From: Vibrio coralliilyticus ATCC BAA-450 | Lineage (GTDB): Bacteria > Pseudomonadota > Gammaproteobacteria > Enterobacterales > Vibrionaceae | NCBI RefSeq assembly: GCF_000176135.1 | Contig: NZ_ACZN01000015.1 | Span: forward strand, 744,001 to 808,000 | DNA: 64,000 bases | Direction: 5' to 3' | In this document: positions 43,224-51,191 of the stretch, piece after piece | Numbering within the stretch: the stretch's first letter is position 1 | Layout of the letters: each line of letters starts with the position of its first letter | Notes under the pieces: model-generated | Database searches by the model: none | What the model saw: only the letters and a program-made list of their open reading frames with translations | Told to the model about the DNA's origin: nothing | Translations under genes and position numbers: made by a program

Positions 43224-44870
43224 TTAGTCCAAGTAGTCATAACCTGGAATGGTTAAAAAGTTCGTTAGTTCGTCGCTGGTGGTCAATCTGGCCATCAGTT
43301 CAGCCGCTTCTTCAAAACGACCCGCCTGATAACGTTCATCTCCAACTTCAGTTTTCACGACGTCAATTTCTTCACTGAGGTACTGCTCAAACAAGGCTTT
43401 GGTTACCACCTGGCCATTGTCGAGCGCTTTTCCATGCTGAATCCATTGCCAGATCGACGCTCGGGAAATTTCTGCCGTTGCGGCGTCTTCCATCAAGCCG
43501 TAGATAGGGACACAGCCATTGCCAGAGATCCAAGCTTCAATGTATTGGAGTGCCACTCGAATGTTGTGGCGCATGCCCTGCTCTGTTCGTTCACCCTGAC
43601 AAGGCGCGAGCAGATCATCGGCAGTAATCGGCGCGTCATCCGAACGAGAAACATCAAGTTGATTGGTTCTCTCGCCTAGCACGCTGCCAAACACTTCCAT
43701 TGCAGTATTGGCCAATCCAGGGTGAGCTACCCAAGTACCGTCATGGCCGTTATTTGCTTCCAGTGATTTATCGTTTTGAATTTTGTCGAGAACCTTTTGA
43801 TTCTCCTGTGGATCTTTTGCTGGAATGAATGCTGCCATTCCTCCCATTGCAAATGCACCACGACGATGACAGGTACGGATAAGTAAACGCGAATAGGCAT
43901 TTAGGAACGGCTTATCCATGGTCACAACCTGACGGTCCGGAAGGACACGATCTGGGTGCTTTTTCAGTGTTTTGATGTAGCTAAAGATGTAATCCCAGCG
44001 ACCGCAGTTAAGACCAACAATATGTTCTTTAAGCGAAAATAGGATTTCATCCATTTCAAACACGGCTGGCAGTGTCTCAATCAGCACGGTGGCTTTGATA
44101 GTACCTGTGTCTAGACCAAAGTAATCCTCAGTAAAATGGAACACTTTGCTCCACCACTGAGCTTCTTTATGCGATTGCAGTTTTGGTAGGTAGAAATAAG
44201 GGCCACTGCCCTTTTTCATTAGCGCTTTGTAGTTATTGTAAAAATAAAGCGCAAAGTCGAATAAAGCTCCCGGAATGATCTCACCATTAAACGTCACATG
44301 TTTTTCTTTTAGGTGTAAACCACGTACTCGGCATATCAAAACCGCTGGATCATCCTTCAACTCATATTGCTTACCATTAACCGGATTGGTGTAGCTGATC
44401 TCACCATCTACTGCGTCACGCAGGTTGATTTGACCATCTAACACCTTACCCCAAGCGGGGGACATCGAGTCTTCAAAGTCCGCCATGAACACTTTCACGT
44501 TTGCATTCAGCGCATTAATCACCATTTTACGGTCAGTAGGACCAGTGATTTCTACGCGGCGGTCTTGCAGATCTTGAGGGATCCCGAGAATTTTCCAGCT
44601 ACCTTCTCTGATATCTTGTGTATCTTCGAGAAAGTCTGGCAGTTCCCCAGCATCGATACGTGCTTGCTTTTCTTCACGTTGAGCAAGCAGTGTATCGGTC
44701 TGGCTGGCAAACTGAGCACACAGAAGAGATAAAAAGGTTTGGGCTTCAACAGGGAAAATCGCCTGATGTTCTGGTGAAAGGGTACCAGTCACTTCAAGCA
44801 TGCCTTCTTGGTGTAAGGTTTCTTGGGCTTCGGCTGTTGTTTTTTCTCTATCTGGTGTGTTGGCAAGCAT
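43224..44870 (-). CDS. aceB: Malate synthase A
   Basis: 548 residues. Condenses glyoxylate and acetyl-CoA to malate. Marks: D-F-E-D-S-M-S-P-A-W near residue 132, V-R-G-L-H-L near 180, G-L-N-C-G-R-W-D-Y-I-F-S near 269 and the G-M-A-A-F-I-P motif. The frame is open upstream to 44972, but the ATG at 44870 (M-L-A-N-T-P-D-R-E) has GGAAGAG and leaves a family-like N-terminus. Confidence 0.97.
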   Translation of the reverse strand: MLANTPDREKTTAEAQETLHQEGMLEVTGTLSPEHQAIFPVEAQTFLSLLCAQFASQTDTLLAQREEKQARIDAGELPDFLEDTQDIREGSWKILGIPQDLQDRRVEITGPTDRKMVINALNANVKVFMADFEDSMSPAWGKVLDGQINLRDAVDGEISYTNPVNGKQYELKDDPAVLICRVRGLHLKEKHVTFNGEIIPGALFDFALYFYNNYKALMKKGSGPYFYLPKLQSHKEAQWWSKVFHFTEDYFGLDTGTIKATVLIETLPAVFEMDEILFSLKEHIVGLNCGRWDYIFSYIKTLKKHPDRVLPDRQVVTMDKPFLNAYSRLLIRTCHRRGAFAMGGMAAFIPAKDPQENQKVLDKIQNDKSLEANNGHDGTWVAHPGLANTAMEVFGSVLGERTNQLDVSRSDDAPITADDLLAPCQGERTEQGMRHNIRVALQYIEAWISGNGCVPIYGLMEDAATAEISRASIWQWIQHGKALDNGQVVTKALFEQYLSEEIDVVKTEVGDERYQAGRFEEAAELMARLTTSDELTNFLTIPGYDYLD

Positions 44871-45202
44871 ATTCTCTTCCTTTAACGCTCCGATACAACG
44901 ATGACTGTTATGGGTTGTATCAGTGGTTGCTCTAATTTTCGAAGAGTTACATTTGTAACTATAAAACAACAATCAAACATCCTAATTGATCACTGCTTTC
45001 TTCGTTTATTTTGTCTTGTGAGCTCTACCTTGGCTAACTTGGTTTGCCTTTTCAATCTAGACATAAGTCTTACAGAGCCTTCATTTAAACTACACCAACA
45101 TGCAGTAGAGCAAAAGTCCTAAAGTAGCCTATCGACTAAATTCAAAGTTTTATTCCGCTGCCCATAAGTTGTTGATTTTGATCACCAAAATGTAACTAGT
45201 TA

Positions 45203-45217
45203 CGTAATTTAATTACA
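45203..45217 (-). promoter_or_regulatory. HexR-like operator upstream of aceB
   Basis: CGTAATTTAATTACA: GTAAT-TTA-ATTAC is a perfect inverted repeat, one base off the HexR-type pattern TGTAAT-NNN-ATTACA. HexR controls central carbon genes including aceBA in Shewanella. A second dyad, GTAACTAGTTAC (45192-45203), abuts it. It lies about 335 bp upstream of the aceB start. Confidence 0.5.
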
Positions 45218-45345
45218 GTGAAATTAGAGCTGTAAAACCGTTTCAAACACGCGTTTAACTTACGAGTAAATCAGGCATCGCTTTATCAGACAGGGGATTT
45301 CGTGGCTATTACGGAGGCGGGTCAAACAGAGTGTTTTTAGTGAGC

Positions 45346-45416
45346 TGTAAAATTGACACTGTGAAATTTCACAATTTAATGAAAGCTTCATCAAGATTTC
45401 TTTGTAAAATTTTACA
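45346..45416. promoter_or_regulatory. Array of three related 14-bp palindromes, TGTRAAATTNNACA type
   Basis: TGTAAAATTGACAC (45346-45359, imperfect), TGTGAAATTTCACA (45360-45373, perfect) and TGTAAAATTTTACA (45403-45416, perfect). The first two are directly adjacent. They lie in the 641-bp gap between aceB and oxyR, nearer the oxyR 3' end. They look like tandem operators; the regulator is not recognised. Confidence 0.5.
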
Positions 45417-45447
45417 AGTTAAAGTTCACCAACAGAATAAAATGCTA

Positions 45448-45475
45448 AAAAGCACACTAAAACTAGTGTGCTTTT
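45448..45475. terminator. Intrinsic terminator after oxyR
   Basis: AAAAGCACACTA-AAAC-TAGTGTGCTTTT, a perfect 12-bp stem. The - strand reading ends in a T-run (TTTTTAGCATTTT) and fits the oxyR transcript; the + strand also ends in TTTT. Confidence 0.82.
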
Positions 45476-45511
45476 GGAAGGTATCATCGAGATTTGGTCT
45501 AATACTTATCG

Positions 45512-46417
45512 CTAAAGCAGCTCTGACACGACTTGTGCCAGTTGATTAAAAGTATTCACTCTTGAAGAACTAGGGCGCCAAACTAGCCCAATATGGCGAT
45601 GTGCTTGCTGCCCAGGAGCATCAACAACCACTAAGTTCTGGTTATCAATCAACCCGTGATCGATTGCCATCTGGGGGATAAAGGTGGTTCCTAACCCATT
45701 GGCAACCATCTGAACCAAGGTATGTAAACTGGTTGCCGAGAATGGGTTAATCTTCTCTTTCTTAGTCAGCTGGCAGGCAGAAACGGCATGTTCTGTTAGG
45801 CAGTGTTCTTTTTCCAGTAAGAACACAAACTCATCAGGTAAGTCATCGTACTTAATCGGGGTCTGAATCGCGTCGGCCTGATTACGGCTGATGATCATCC
45901 GAAATGGATCATTACCGACGATTTTGCTTTCCATGCCGTCTATATCAACTGGCAAAGCTAAGATAAGTACATCTAATTCACCGTGGCGCAGCGCCGCCAG
46001 TAAATTGGTTGTGGTGTCTTCTCTTAGCAGTAAATTCAGTAAAGGGAAGCGCTGGTTCACTTCCTGCACCAAATCACAGAGTAAAAAAGGCGCAATGGTT
46101 GGAATACAGCCAACACGCAATTGCCCTTCCATTTCATCTCCCTGACAAAGACGACCAAGTTCCACCAGATCTTGCCCTTTTGCCAGAAGTTCACGCCCTT
46201 GTTGGACAACTTGTTCCCCCGCCAGTGTAAACACTAACGGGCTTTTCTTATCTTTCTTCTCATAAAGAGGACAACCAATCAGCTCCTCGAGGTTTTGAAT
46301 ACCTTTACTGAGCGTTGACTGACTCACGAAGCACCGTTCCGCCGCCTCACTAAAGTGGCGTGTTTCGTGAAGGGTTATCAAATAATGTAATTGCTTGAGG
46401 CTAGGCCACTTATTCAT
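45512..46417 (-). CDS. oxyR: OxyR-type LysR-family peroxide sensor
   Basis: 301 residues. An N-terminal LysR helix-turn-helix spans about 8-65 (R-H-F-S-E-A-A-E-R-C-F-V-S-Q-S-T-L-S). In the sensor domain two cysteines, Cys206 (E-H-C-L-T) and Cys215 (S-A-C-Q-L), sit nine residues apart, exactly like the redox pair Cys199/Cys208 of E. coli OxyR. It is divergent from a peroxiredoxin gene, a classical OxyR target. Confidence 0.93.
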   Translation of the reverse strand: MNKWPSLKQLHYLITLHETRHFSEAAERCFVSQSTLSKGIQNLEELIGCPLYEKKDKKSPLVFTLAGEQVVQQGRELLAKGQDLVELGRLCQGDEMEGQLRVGCIPTIAPFLLCDLVQEVNQRFPLLNLLLREDTTTNLLAALRHGELDVLILALPVDIDGMESKIVGNDPFRMIISRNQADAIQTPIKYDDLPDEFVFLLEKEHCLTEHAVSACQLTKKEKINPFSATSLHTLVQMVANGLGTTFIPQMAIDHGLIDNQNLVVVDAPGQQAHRHIGLVWRPSSSRVNTFNQLAQVVSELL

Positions 46418-46453
46418 AATTCTATATGTAACTACTGCTCATCCAGTGATCAA

Positions 46454-46473
46454 GATAATGGTTTAGCATTATC
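46454..46473. promoter_or_regulatory. Inverted repeat between oxyR and the peroxiredoxin gene
   Basis: GATAATG-GTTTAG-CATTATC, a perfect 7-bp dyad with 6-bp spacer, 37 bp upstream of oxyR. It shares the GATA...TATC ends of OxyR sites but the spacing is longer than the E. coli motif, so assignment to OxyR is tentative. Confidence 0.35.
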
Positions 46474-46615
46474 GCTTTTTTCGATTAACTCAATCTATTT
46501 ATTTCGCTTTTTTCCATACTACAATCTGTACTATAGTTTGTCGCGTACAAACACGGACCAAACCAAAAACGAATCAATTGGTTTGGAACTAACCATATAT
46601 TTTAGGAGCAAAAAA

Positions 46616-47224
46616 ATGGTACTAGTAGGTCGTCAAGCCCCAGATTTTACTGCTGCAGCTGTTCTAGGTAACGGTGAGATCGTTGATAACTTCAACTTTG
46701 CAGAGTTCACTAAAGGTAAGAAAGCGGTTGTTTTCTTCTACCCACTAGATTTCACTTTCGTTTGCCCATCTGAGCTAATCGCTTTCGACAACCGTCTAGC
46801 TGATTTCCAAGCTAAAGGTGTTGAAGTAATCGGTGTTTCTATCGATTCTCAGTTCTCTCACAACGCATGGCGTAACACTGCTATCGAAGATGGCGGTATC
46901 GGTCAAGTTAAGTACCCACTAGTTGCTGACGTTAAGCACGAAATCTGTAAAGCATACGACGTTGAGCACCCAGAAGCAGGCGTTGCTTTCCGTGGTTCTT
47001 TCCTAATCGACAAAGAAGGCGTTGTACGTCACCAAGTTGTTAACGACCTACCACTAGGCCGTAACATCGACGAAATGCTACGCATGGTTGACGCTCTAAA
47101 CTTCCACCAGAAGAACGGTGAAGTATGTCCTGCACAGTGGGAAGAAGGTAAAGCAGGTATGGACGCATCTCCAAAAGGTGTTGCAGCGTTCCTATCTGAG
47201 CACGCAGAAGACCTAAGCAAGTAA
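46616..47224 (+). CDS. 2-Cys peroxiredoxin (AhpC/TSA family)
   Basis: 202 residues. Reduces hydrogen and organic peroxides. The peroxidatic Cys50 is in D-F-T-F-V-C-P-S-E and the resolving Cys171 in G-E-V-C-P-A-Q-W, so it is a typical 2-Cys enzyme. The frame runs far upstream, but 46616 (M-V-L-V-G-R-Q-A-P-D-F) is the family start and has AGGAG 7 bp before. Codon choice is strongly biased to CTA/GTT/GCA-type codons, as in highly expressed Vibrio genes. Divergent from oxyR; no ahpF nearby. Confidence 0.95.
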   Translation: MVLVGRQAPDFTAAAVLGNGEIVDNFNFAEFTKGKKAVVFFYPLDFTFVCPSELIAFDNRLADFQAKGVEVIGVSIDSQFSHNAWRNTAIEDGGIGQVKYPLVADVKHEICKAYDVEHPEAGVAFRGSFLIDKEGVVRHQVVNDLPLGRNIDEMLRMVDALNFHQKNGEVCPAQWEEGKAGMDASPKGVAAFLSEHAEDLSK

Positions 47225-47317
47225 TTTTGCTTTCGCACCCAAGCTCAACGGGTGTCTTGGTTGGACAATATAAAGCTAAAAAGCAAACGCCAATCAGTTA
47301 AAAGTAAAGTCTTATTT

Positions 47318-47350
47318 AAAGAGCCCGAAACTCAGTTTCGGGCTCTTTTT
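47318..47350 (+). terminator. Intrinsic terminator after the peroxiredoxin gene
   Basis: AAAGAGCCCGAAAC-TCA-GTTTCGGGCTCTTT, a perfect 14-bp stem followed by TT. Confidence 0.92.
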
Positions 47351-47571
47351 ATTTTGCTTTCACACTCAATAACCATTATCGCTCTCACAACTTACCTATA
47401 TAGATAAAAAGACAAGATATCGCTAAAGAGACAAAACGTATCGACCTACAGACTTTATCTGTTTCTGCTCTTTAAAGTCGAAAAAGCTCTCTTTATGATG
47501 AACTCAACTGATTTGGAGGAAGAGTTCAAGTTCACTCTTCCTGACTGACGATTACTACACGGAGATTCAAC
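47351..47571 (+). other. dapD upstream region
   Basis: With the preceding gene's tail and terminator the gap is 347 bp. This part must contain the dapD promoter and leader. I see no riboswitch or operator that I can name. Confidence 0.5.
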
Positions 47572-48603
47572 ATGGCTTACTTTTCTCTAGCCTTCGGTAC
47601 GGCAACCAAAAACCGCGATGGAAAAATCATTGAAGCATTTTTCCCGAACCCAGTTCTTAACCCGTCTGACACACTGGTAGACTCAGTCGCAAAAGTAGCA
47701 GGTTACGAGCAAGGCAACCAAGCAATCGAAATCTCTGCGGCACAAAGTGCAGAACTTGCTAGCGCATTCGAAGCAAACGGTGATGCTGTAAACGCCTCAT
47801 TCGCAGCTAAAGCAGCGGAGTCTTCACAACCGCTAGTACTTGTTGTTCTTGCAGCAGATGAGAAGCCAGCTTCTGTTGCTGAAGGCTTCCTGAAGCTTCA
47901 GCTTATCTCTAACCGCCTAGTTCAACCTCATGGTACTGTGCTTGACGGTATCTTTGGTCTACTGCACAACATTGCGTGGACCAACGAAGGCCCTATCGAT
48001 CTGCCAGAACTGGCTGATCGCCAAATTGAAGCACGCCTAGCAGGCCGCAACCTATCTGTCGATTGTGTCGACAAATTCCCTAAAATGGTTGATTACGTGG
48101 TACCTGCTGGTGTGCGTATCGCTGATACTTCACGCGTTCGCCTTGGCGCTCACGTTGGTGAAGGCACAACCGTTATGCATGAAGGTTTCATCAACTTTAA
48201 CGCGGGTACAACGGGTGTGAGCATGGTTGAAGGCCGTATCTCTGCTGGCGTTGTGGTTGGTAACGGCTCTGATATCGGTGGCGGTGCTTCAATCATGGGT
48301 ACACTGTCTGGTGGTGGTTCAGTTGTCGTTTCTATCGGTGAAAGTTCACTGCTAGGCGCAAACGCAGGCCTTGGTTTCCCACTGGGCGATCGTTGTACTG
48401 TTGAGTCTGGTCTGTATGTCACTGCGGGTGCTAAAGTTCGTATGCTGGATTCAGAAGGCAACGAAGTGGAAGTGGTGAAAGCACGCGACCTAGCTGGCGT
48501 GTCTGACTTGCTGTTCCGTCGCAATTCAGTGACTGGTCAGATTGAATGTCTGGCGAACAAAACTGCAGTAGAGCTGAACTCTGAGCTACACAGCAATAAC
48601 TAA
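47572..48603 (+). CDS. dapD: Tetrahydrodipicolinate N-succinyltransferase (long form)
   Basis: 343 residues. Lysine/diaminopimelate pathway enzyme that succinylates tetrahydrodipicolinate. The left-handed beta-helix is visible in the hexapeptide repeats from about 190 to 285 (V-R-L-G-A-H-V-G-E-G-T, I-S-A-G-V-V-V-G-N-G-S-D-I-G-G-G-A-S-I). The length and the F-I-N-F-N-A-G motif fit the long DapD subtype of Vibrio and Pseudomonas rather than the 274-residue E. coli form. Confidence 0.95.
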   Translation: MAYFSLAFGTATKNRDGKIIEAFFPNPVLNPSDTLVDSVAKVAGYEQGNQAIEISAAQSAELASAFEANGDAVNASFAAKAAESSQPLVLVVLAADEKPASVAEGFLKLQLISNRLVQPHGTVLDGIFGLLHNIAWTNEGPIDLPELADRQIEARLAGRNLSVDCVDKFPKMVDYVVPAGVRIADTSRVRLGAHVGEGTTVMHEGFINFNAGTTGVSMVEGRISAGVVVGNGSDIGGGASIMGTLSGGGSVVVSIGESSLLGANAGLGFPLGDRCTVESGLYVTAGAKVRMLDSEGNEVEVVKARDLAGVSDLLFRRNSVTGQIECLANKTAVELNSELHSNN

Positions 48604-48620
48604 GCTGGTAGCCGAATAGA

Positions 48621-48656
48621 AAAAGGGTTGATGTGTATGCATCAACCCTTTTTCTT
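48621..48656. terminator. Intrinsic terminator between dapD and nnrS
   Basis: AAAAGGGTTGATG-TGTATG-CATCAACCCTTTT, a 13-bp perfect stem with T-rich sequence after it; A-rich on the other side, so it can serve both convergent genes. Confidence 0.9.
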
Positions 48657-48703
48657 TTTCTGCTAAGTGAATCGATCTGCGCGCGAAGGCAGCCGTTACC
48701 TAC

Positions 48704-49888
48704 TTAACCTGGATGACCGTCAACTCTCGCTTTTAGCAACATAGGGCCGAACTTAATCACATACAGAGTAAACGCCAGCACCCACAACAACCCGCTGATA
48801 TCGATCATCAACATCATTTGGGCTGGCCACAGAACCACACCAACACTACGAACTAACGCAGCAGCCGTCAGCATAGCGAACGCTAACGCCATATTTGGGC
48901 CCTGATAAATTGCTCGCCCAGTATGCCCCATGGTTACACGAGCGATCATCGCCAGAATCAAGCCGCCGAGCGCTCCAATCGCAAACAAATGTAACATATT
49001 GTGGCCCGCAAATGGGTTATCGAGTAACCCTCTTAATAATAGGCTGACCGGAATACACAAGTAAGCTAAGTGCAGCGCCCACACTAACGGCTCTTTGACG
49101 GTGCGCCACGGCTGCCACCTCATCACACGAACTAAATGTGCTATACCGGAAATGACCATAAGAGAAGGCCCGAGCTGAGCAAAAGTGACAGGGAAAAAGC
49201 TCAGAATAAATAAACTGATCAGCGGGAGGTTTGCCGTCCATTCTAGCCAAGTCATCGGCTGTGGTTTCTCAAAATTAAATCGCCGTGCAGTGAAGAATGG
49301 AATCACTCGCCCACCCATTACCGACAGTAAAATCGTAAACCACCACAACATTGCCTGCCAGACCGCTGAAGAAGGAAACGGCGGCATCCCCTTAATGGTC
49401 GCGTAGCTAGCAAAGTTCGCCGCAATCGCCAAAACAAATAAAGGTACAAAGAACAGATTTTTCCACCCTTTGGCTTTGATCACTCGACGGCCAACTTCAT
49501 ACGCGGCAAAAGCGATAAACAGAGCCTCAATCGATGAAATCAACCACAAAGGTGCAGGTGTCCAAAACAGCACACGCGGAAGTAGCCACAAGCCAACCAG
49601 TAGCGCCAATCTATAATGCTTGGTGCCATTGATTCCCGTCCAGTTTTGAACTGCGGTCAAAACGAACCCCACCACAATCGCCATCGAGAAACCAAACAAC
49701 ATCTCATGCACATGCCACCACAAAGCAGGTACCCTTAACGCCGCAGGCTGGCCGTTTTGAAACATCCATACCCACAAGGCGACAGCAATAACAGCATAAA
49801 CGGCGCCAAGTAAAAAGAAGGGCCGGAACCCCAGACGTAAAATCGGCGGAATGACTTCTTCGACTTTTTTGTCAGTAATATTGAGCAC
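48704..49888 (-). CDS. nnrS: NnrS family membrane protein
   Basis: About 394 residues with some twelve hydrophobic segments. Family marks: L-R-L-G-F-R-P-F-F-L-L-G near the start, W-W-H-V-H-E-M-L-F-G near 61-70, G-G-R-V-I-P-F-F-T near 193 and H-N-M-L-H-L-F-A-I-G-A near 292. NnrS is a heme-and-copper-containing membrane protein that protects against nitric oxide stress in Vibrio. The open frame starts with GTG at 49897, but a GGAG touches that codon; the GTG at 49888 has correct spacing and is preferred. No clear NsrR site was found upstream. Confidence 0.9.
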   Translation of the reverse strand: MLNITDKKVEEVIPPILRLGFRPFFLLGAVYAVIAVALWVWMFQNGQPAALRVPALWWHVHEMLFGFSMAIVVGFVLTAVQNWTGINGTKHYRLALLVGLWLLPRVLFWTPAPLWLISSIEALFIAFAAYEVGRRVIKAKGWKNLFFVPLFVLAIAANFASYATIKGMPPFPSSAVWQAMLWWFTILLSVMGGRVIPFFTARRFNFEKPQPMTWLEWTANLPLISLFILSFFPVTFAQLGPSLMVISGIAHLVRVMRWQPWRTVKEPLVWALHLAYLCIPVSLLLRGLLDNPFAGHNMLHLFAIGALGGLILAMIARVTMGHTGRAIYQGPNMALAFAMLTAAALVRSVGVVLWPAQMMLMIDISGLLWVLAFTLYVIKFGPMLLKARVDGHPG

Positions 49889-49980
49889 AATGGTCACTCC
49901 AAATATTGAATCTAACTATCTAAGAGCAATATTCATTCCAGTGTTAAATCAACCGTAATTCAATATGTTAAGAAAAATTT

Positions 49981-50019
49981 GTGTCTTTATGACCCCATAA
50001 AATCAGGTCATAAAGACAC
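49981..50019. repeat. Perfect 14-bp inverted repeat in a divergent promoter region
   Basis: GTGTCTTTATGACC, 11-bp spacer, GGTCATAAAGACAC. Every one of 14 pairs matches. It lies 92 bp upstream of nnrS and 96 bp upstream of the PTS IIB gene. There is no T-run directly after it on the + strand and a delayed one on the - strand, so an operator or a structured leader is as likely as a terminator. Confidence 0.7.
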
Positions 50020-50115
50020 GAGAGAGTAATAAAAATACAAGTTTTGAAGATCTGAATCATTGACCCAAGTCGTCAGAAGTTGACAATAACCCACCTGGAC
50101 ATTGTGAGGTTTTAG

Positions 50116-50418
50116 ATGAAAATTGTTGCTGTAACCGCCTGCCCTACCGGTATTGCTCATACCTACATGGCTGCCGATGCATTGAGTAAAGCTGCACCTA
50201 AAAAAGGCTTGCAGATCAAGGTCGAAACTCAGGGTGCAATGGGGATTGAAAACCCTCTCTCCGCTCAAGATATCATGCGCGCAGATTTGGTTCTGATTGC
50301 TTCAGATATAGAAATAGAACAGCGGGCGCGCTTCACGGGTTGTAAAATCCATGTTGTTACCATTGAAGAAGTGCTGACCAATGTTGATGCCGTGCTCGAC
50401 AGGTGCAAATCACTGTGA
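50116..50418 (+). CDS. PTS fructose/mannose-type EIIB subunit
   Basis: 100 residues, a single EIIB domain. The phosphocysteine Cys9 is in T-A-C-P-T-G-I-A-H-T-Y-M-A-A, followed by K-V-E-T-Q-G-A-M-G-I-E-N, the fructose-family IIB signature. It carries sugar phosphate transfer from an EIIA to an EIIC, but no separate EIIC lies next to it; it may work with the EIIABC at 52373 or with a distant EIIC. Overlaps the next gene. Confidence 0.9.
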   Translation: MKIVAVTACPTGIAHTYMAADALSKAAPKKGLQIKVETQGAMGIENPLSAQDIMRADLVLIASDIEIEQRARFTGCKIHVVTIEEVLTNVDAVLDRCKSL

Positions 50419-51191
50419 TTGAGCGTCGCATTACGTTCGTTCTCCCTGAGGATGGATTTGCCAGTTGGAAAATCAATCGCCTCAAGGCCTTGAGCGGGAT
50501 GTTTCGCTCGGTGGTCGTGTTACTTAACGTCACCAAGTGGGAAAGAGCCAATATCGAGCACCCTTTGCAGATCATGTCGTTGGGCAGTCAGGAGTTCGAT
50601 TTATGTCAGATACACATTGAAGGCTCCGATGCAGAGTTGGCCTGCATGGTGTTTACCAATTTCATCAGCGATCAGTTCACCTTGGTCAATACTGCGCATA
50701 AGAGTAACCAATTAACCAATATTGCGCTGCTCAGCAATCTGCCCACTTTTCATCTCGATTTTCCACTTAGCTACTTACACCACCACAGTGATGTTGACAC
50801 TAAGTCAGCGGCATTCAGCATCGCAACAAAATGTATTACCAGCTCAAACCCTGCTTTGATATGCGAACAGTTTGCTCAGCGAGAGCAAACCTCTTCAACC
50901 GCTATTGGGCATGGTATCGCCCTTCCTCACATCATGAGTGAAGCGATTGATATCCCAAGTGTCAGCATTGTGTCGCTGACAGAAGAATTAGACTGGAACT
51001 CTCCAGCTCAGGGTGGCGTCAGTATGATCATTGCTATCGCTTTACCACATAACGCTTCACGTGATGTCTTGCTAGCCTTTACGCGCCTGACTCGCTCATT
51101 GCTGGATCCAGACTATTGCCAATTGCTGCGTACCAGCCACGAACCACAAGCGTTAAAAGCTCTTTTTACCCATAAGCTGGCACAAGCCTAA
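50415..51191 (+). CDS. HPr-like/EIIA fusion protein of the PTS with a degenerate HPr domain
   Basis: About 258 residues. Residues 1-90 resemble HPr or a DHAP-kinase-type FPr domain, but the active-site region reads P-E-D-G-F-A-S-W-K where HPr has G-[LF]-H-A-R-P, so the phosphorylated His is missing. Residues about 108-258 are a type-2 EIIA domain with the phospho-His in G-I-A-L-P-H-I. The start is GTG at 50415, overlapping the previous stop as GTGA; a GTG at 50403 is possible. From memory a similar two-domain gene sits in the V. cholerae mannose PTS block. Convergent with the AraC-type gene, overlapping it by 4 bp. Confidence 0.82.
   Translation: MIERRITFVLPEDGFASWKINRLKALSGMFRSVVVLLNVTKWERANIEHPLQIMSLGSQEFDLCQIHIEGSDAELACMVFTNFISDQFTLVNTAHKSNQLTNIALLSNLPTFHLDFPLSYLHHHSDVDTKSAAFSIATKCITSSNPALICEQFAQREQTSSTAIGHGIALPHIMSEAIDIPSVSIVSLTEELDWNSPAQGGVSMIIAIALPHNASRDVLLAFTRLTRSLLDPDYCQLLRTSHEPQALKALFTHKLAQA

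Larger units (their letters stand above)
44871..45511. other. 641-bp intergenic region, aceB / oxyR
   Basis: Holds the aceB promoter, a HexR-like site, three related palindromes and the terminator at 45448-45475. I see no convincing protein gene; short open frames here lack coding character. The unusual size and operator content leave room for a small RNA. Confidence 0.55.

Noticed and set aside
44901..45549. Small proteins in the aceB-oxyR gap
   Set aside because: The short frames lack a Shine-Dalgarno and family similarity, and they cross operator sites and the terminator.
46391..46615. N-terminal extension of the peroxiredoxin
   Set aside because: The upstream frame is promoter DNA; the family start and the AGGAG lie at 46616.
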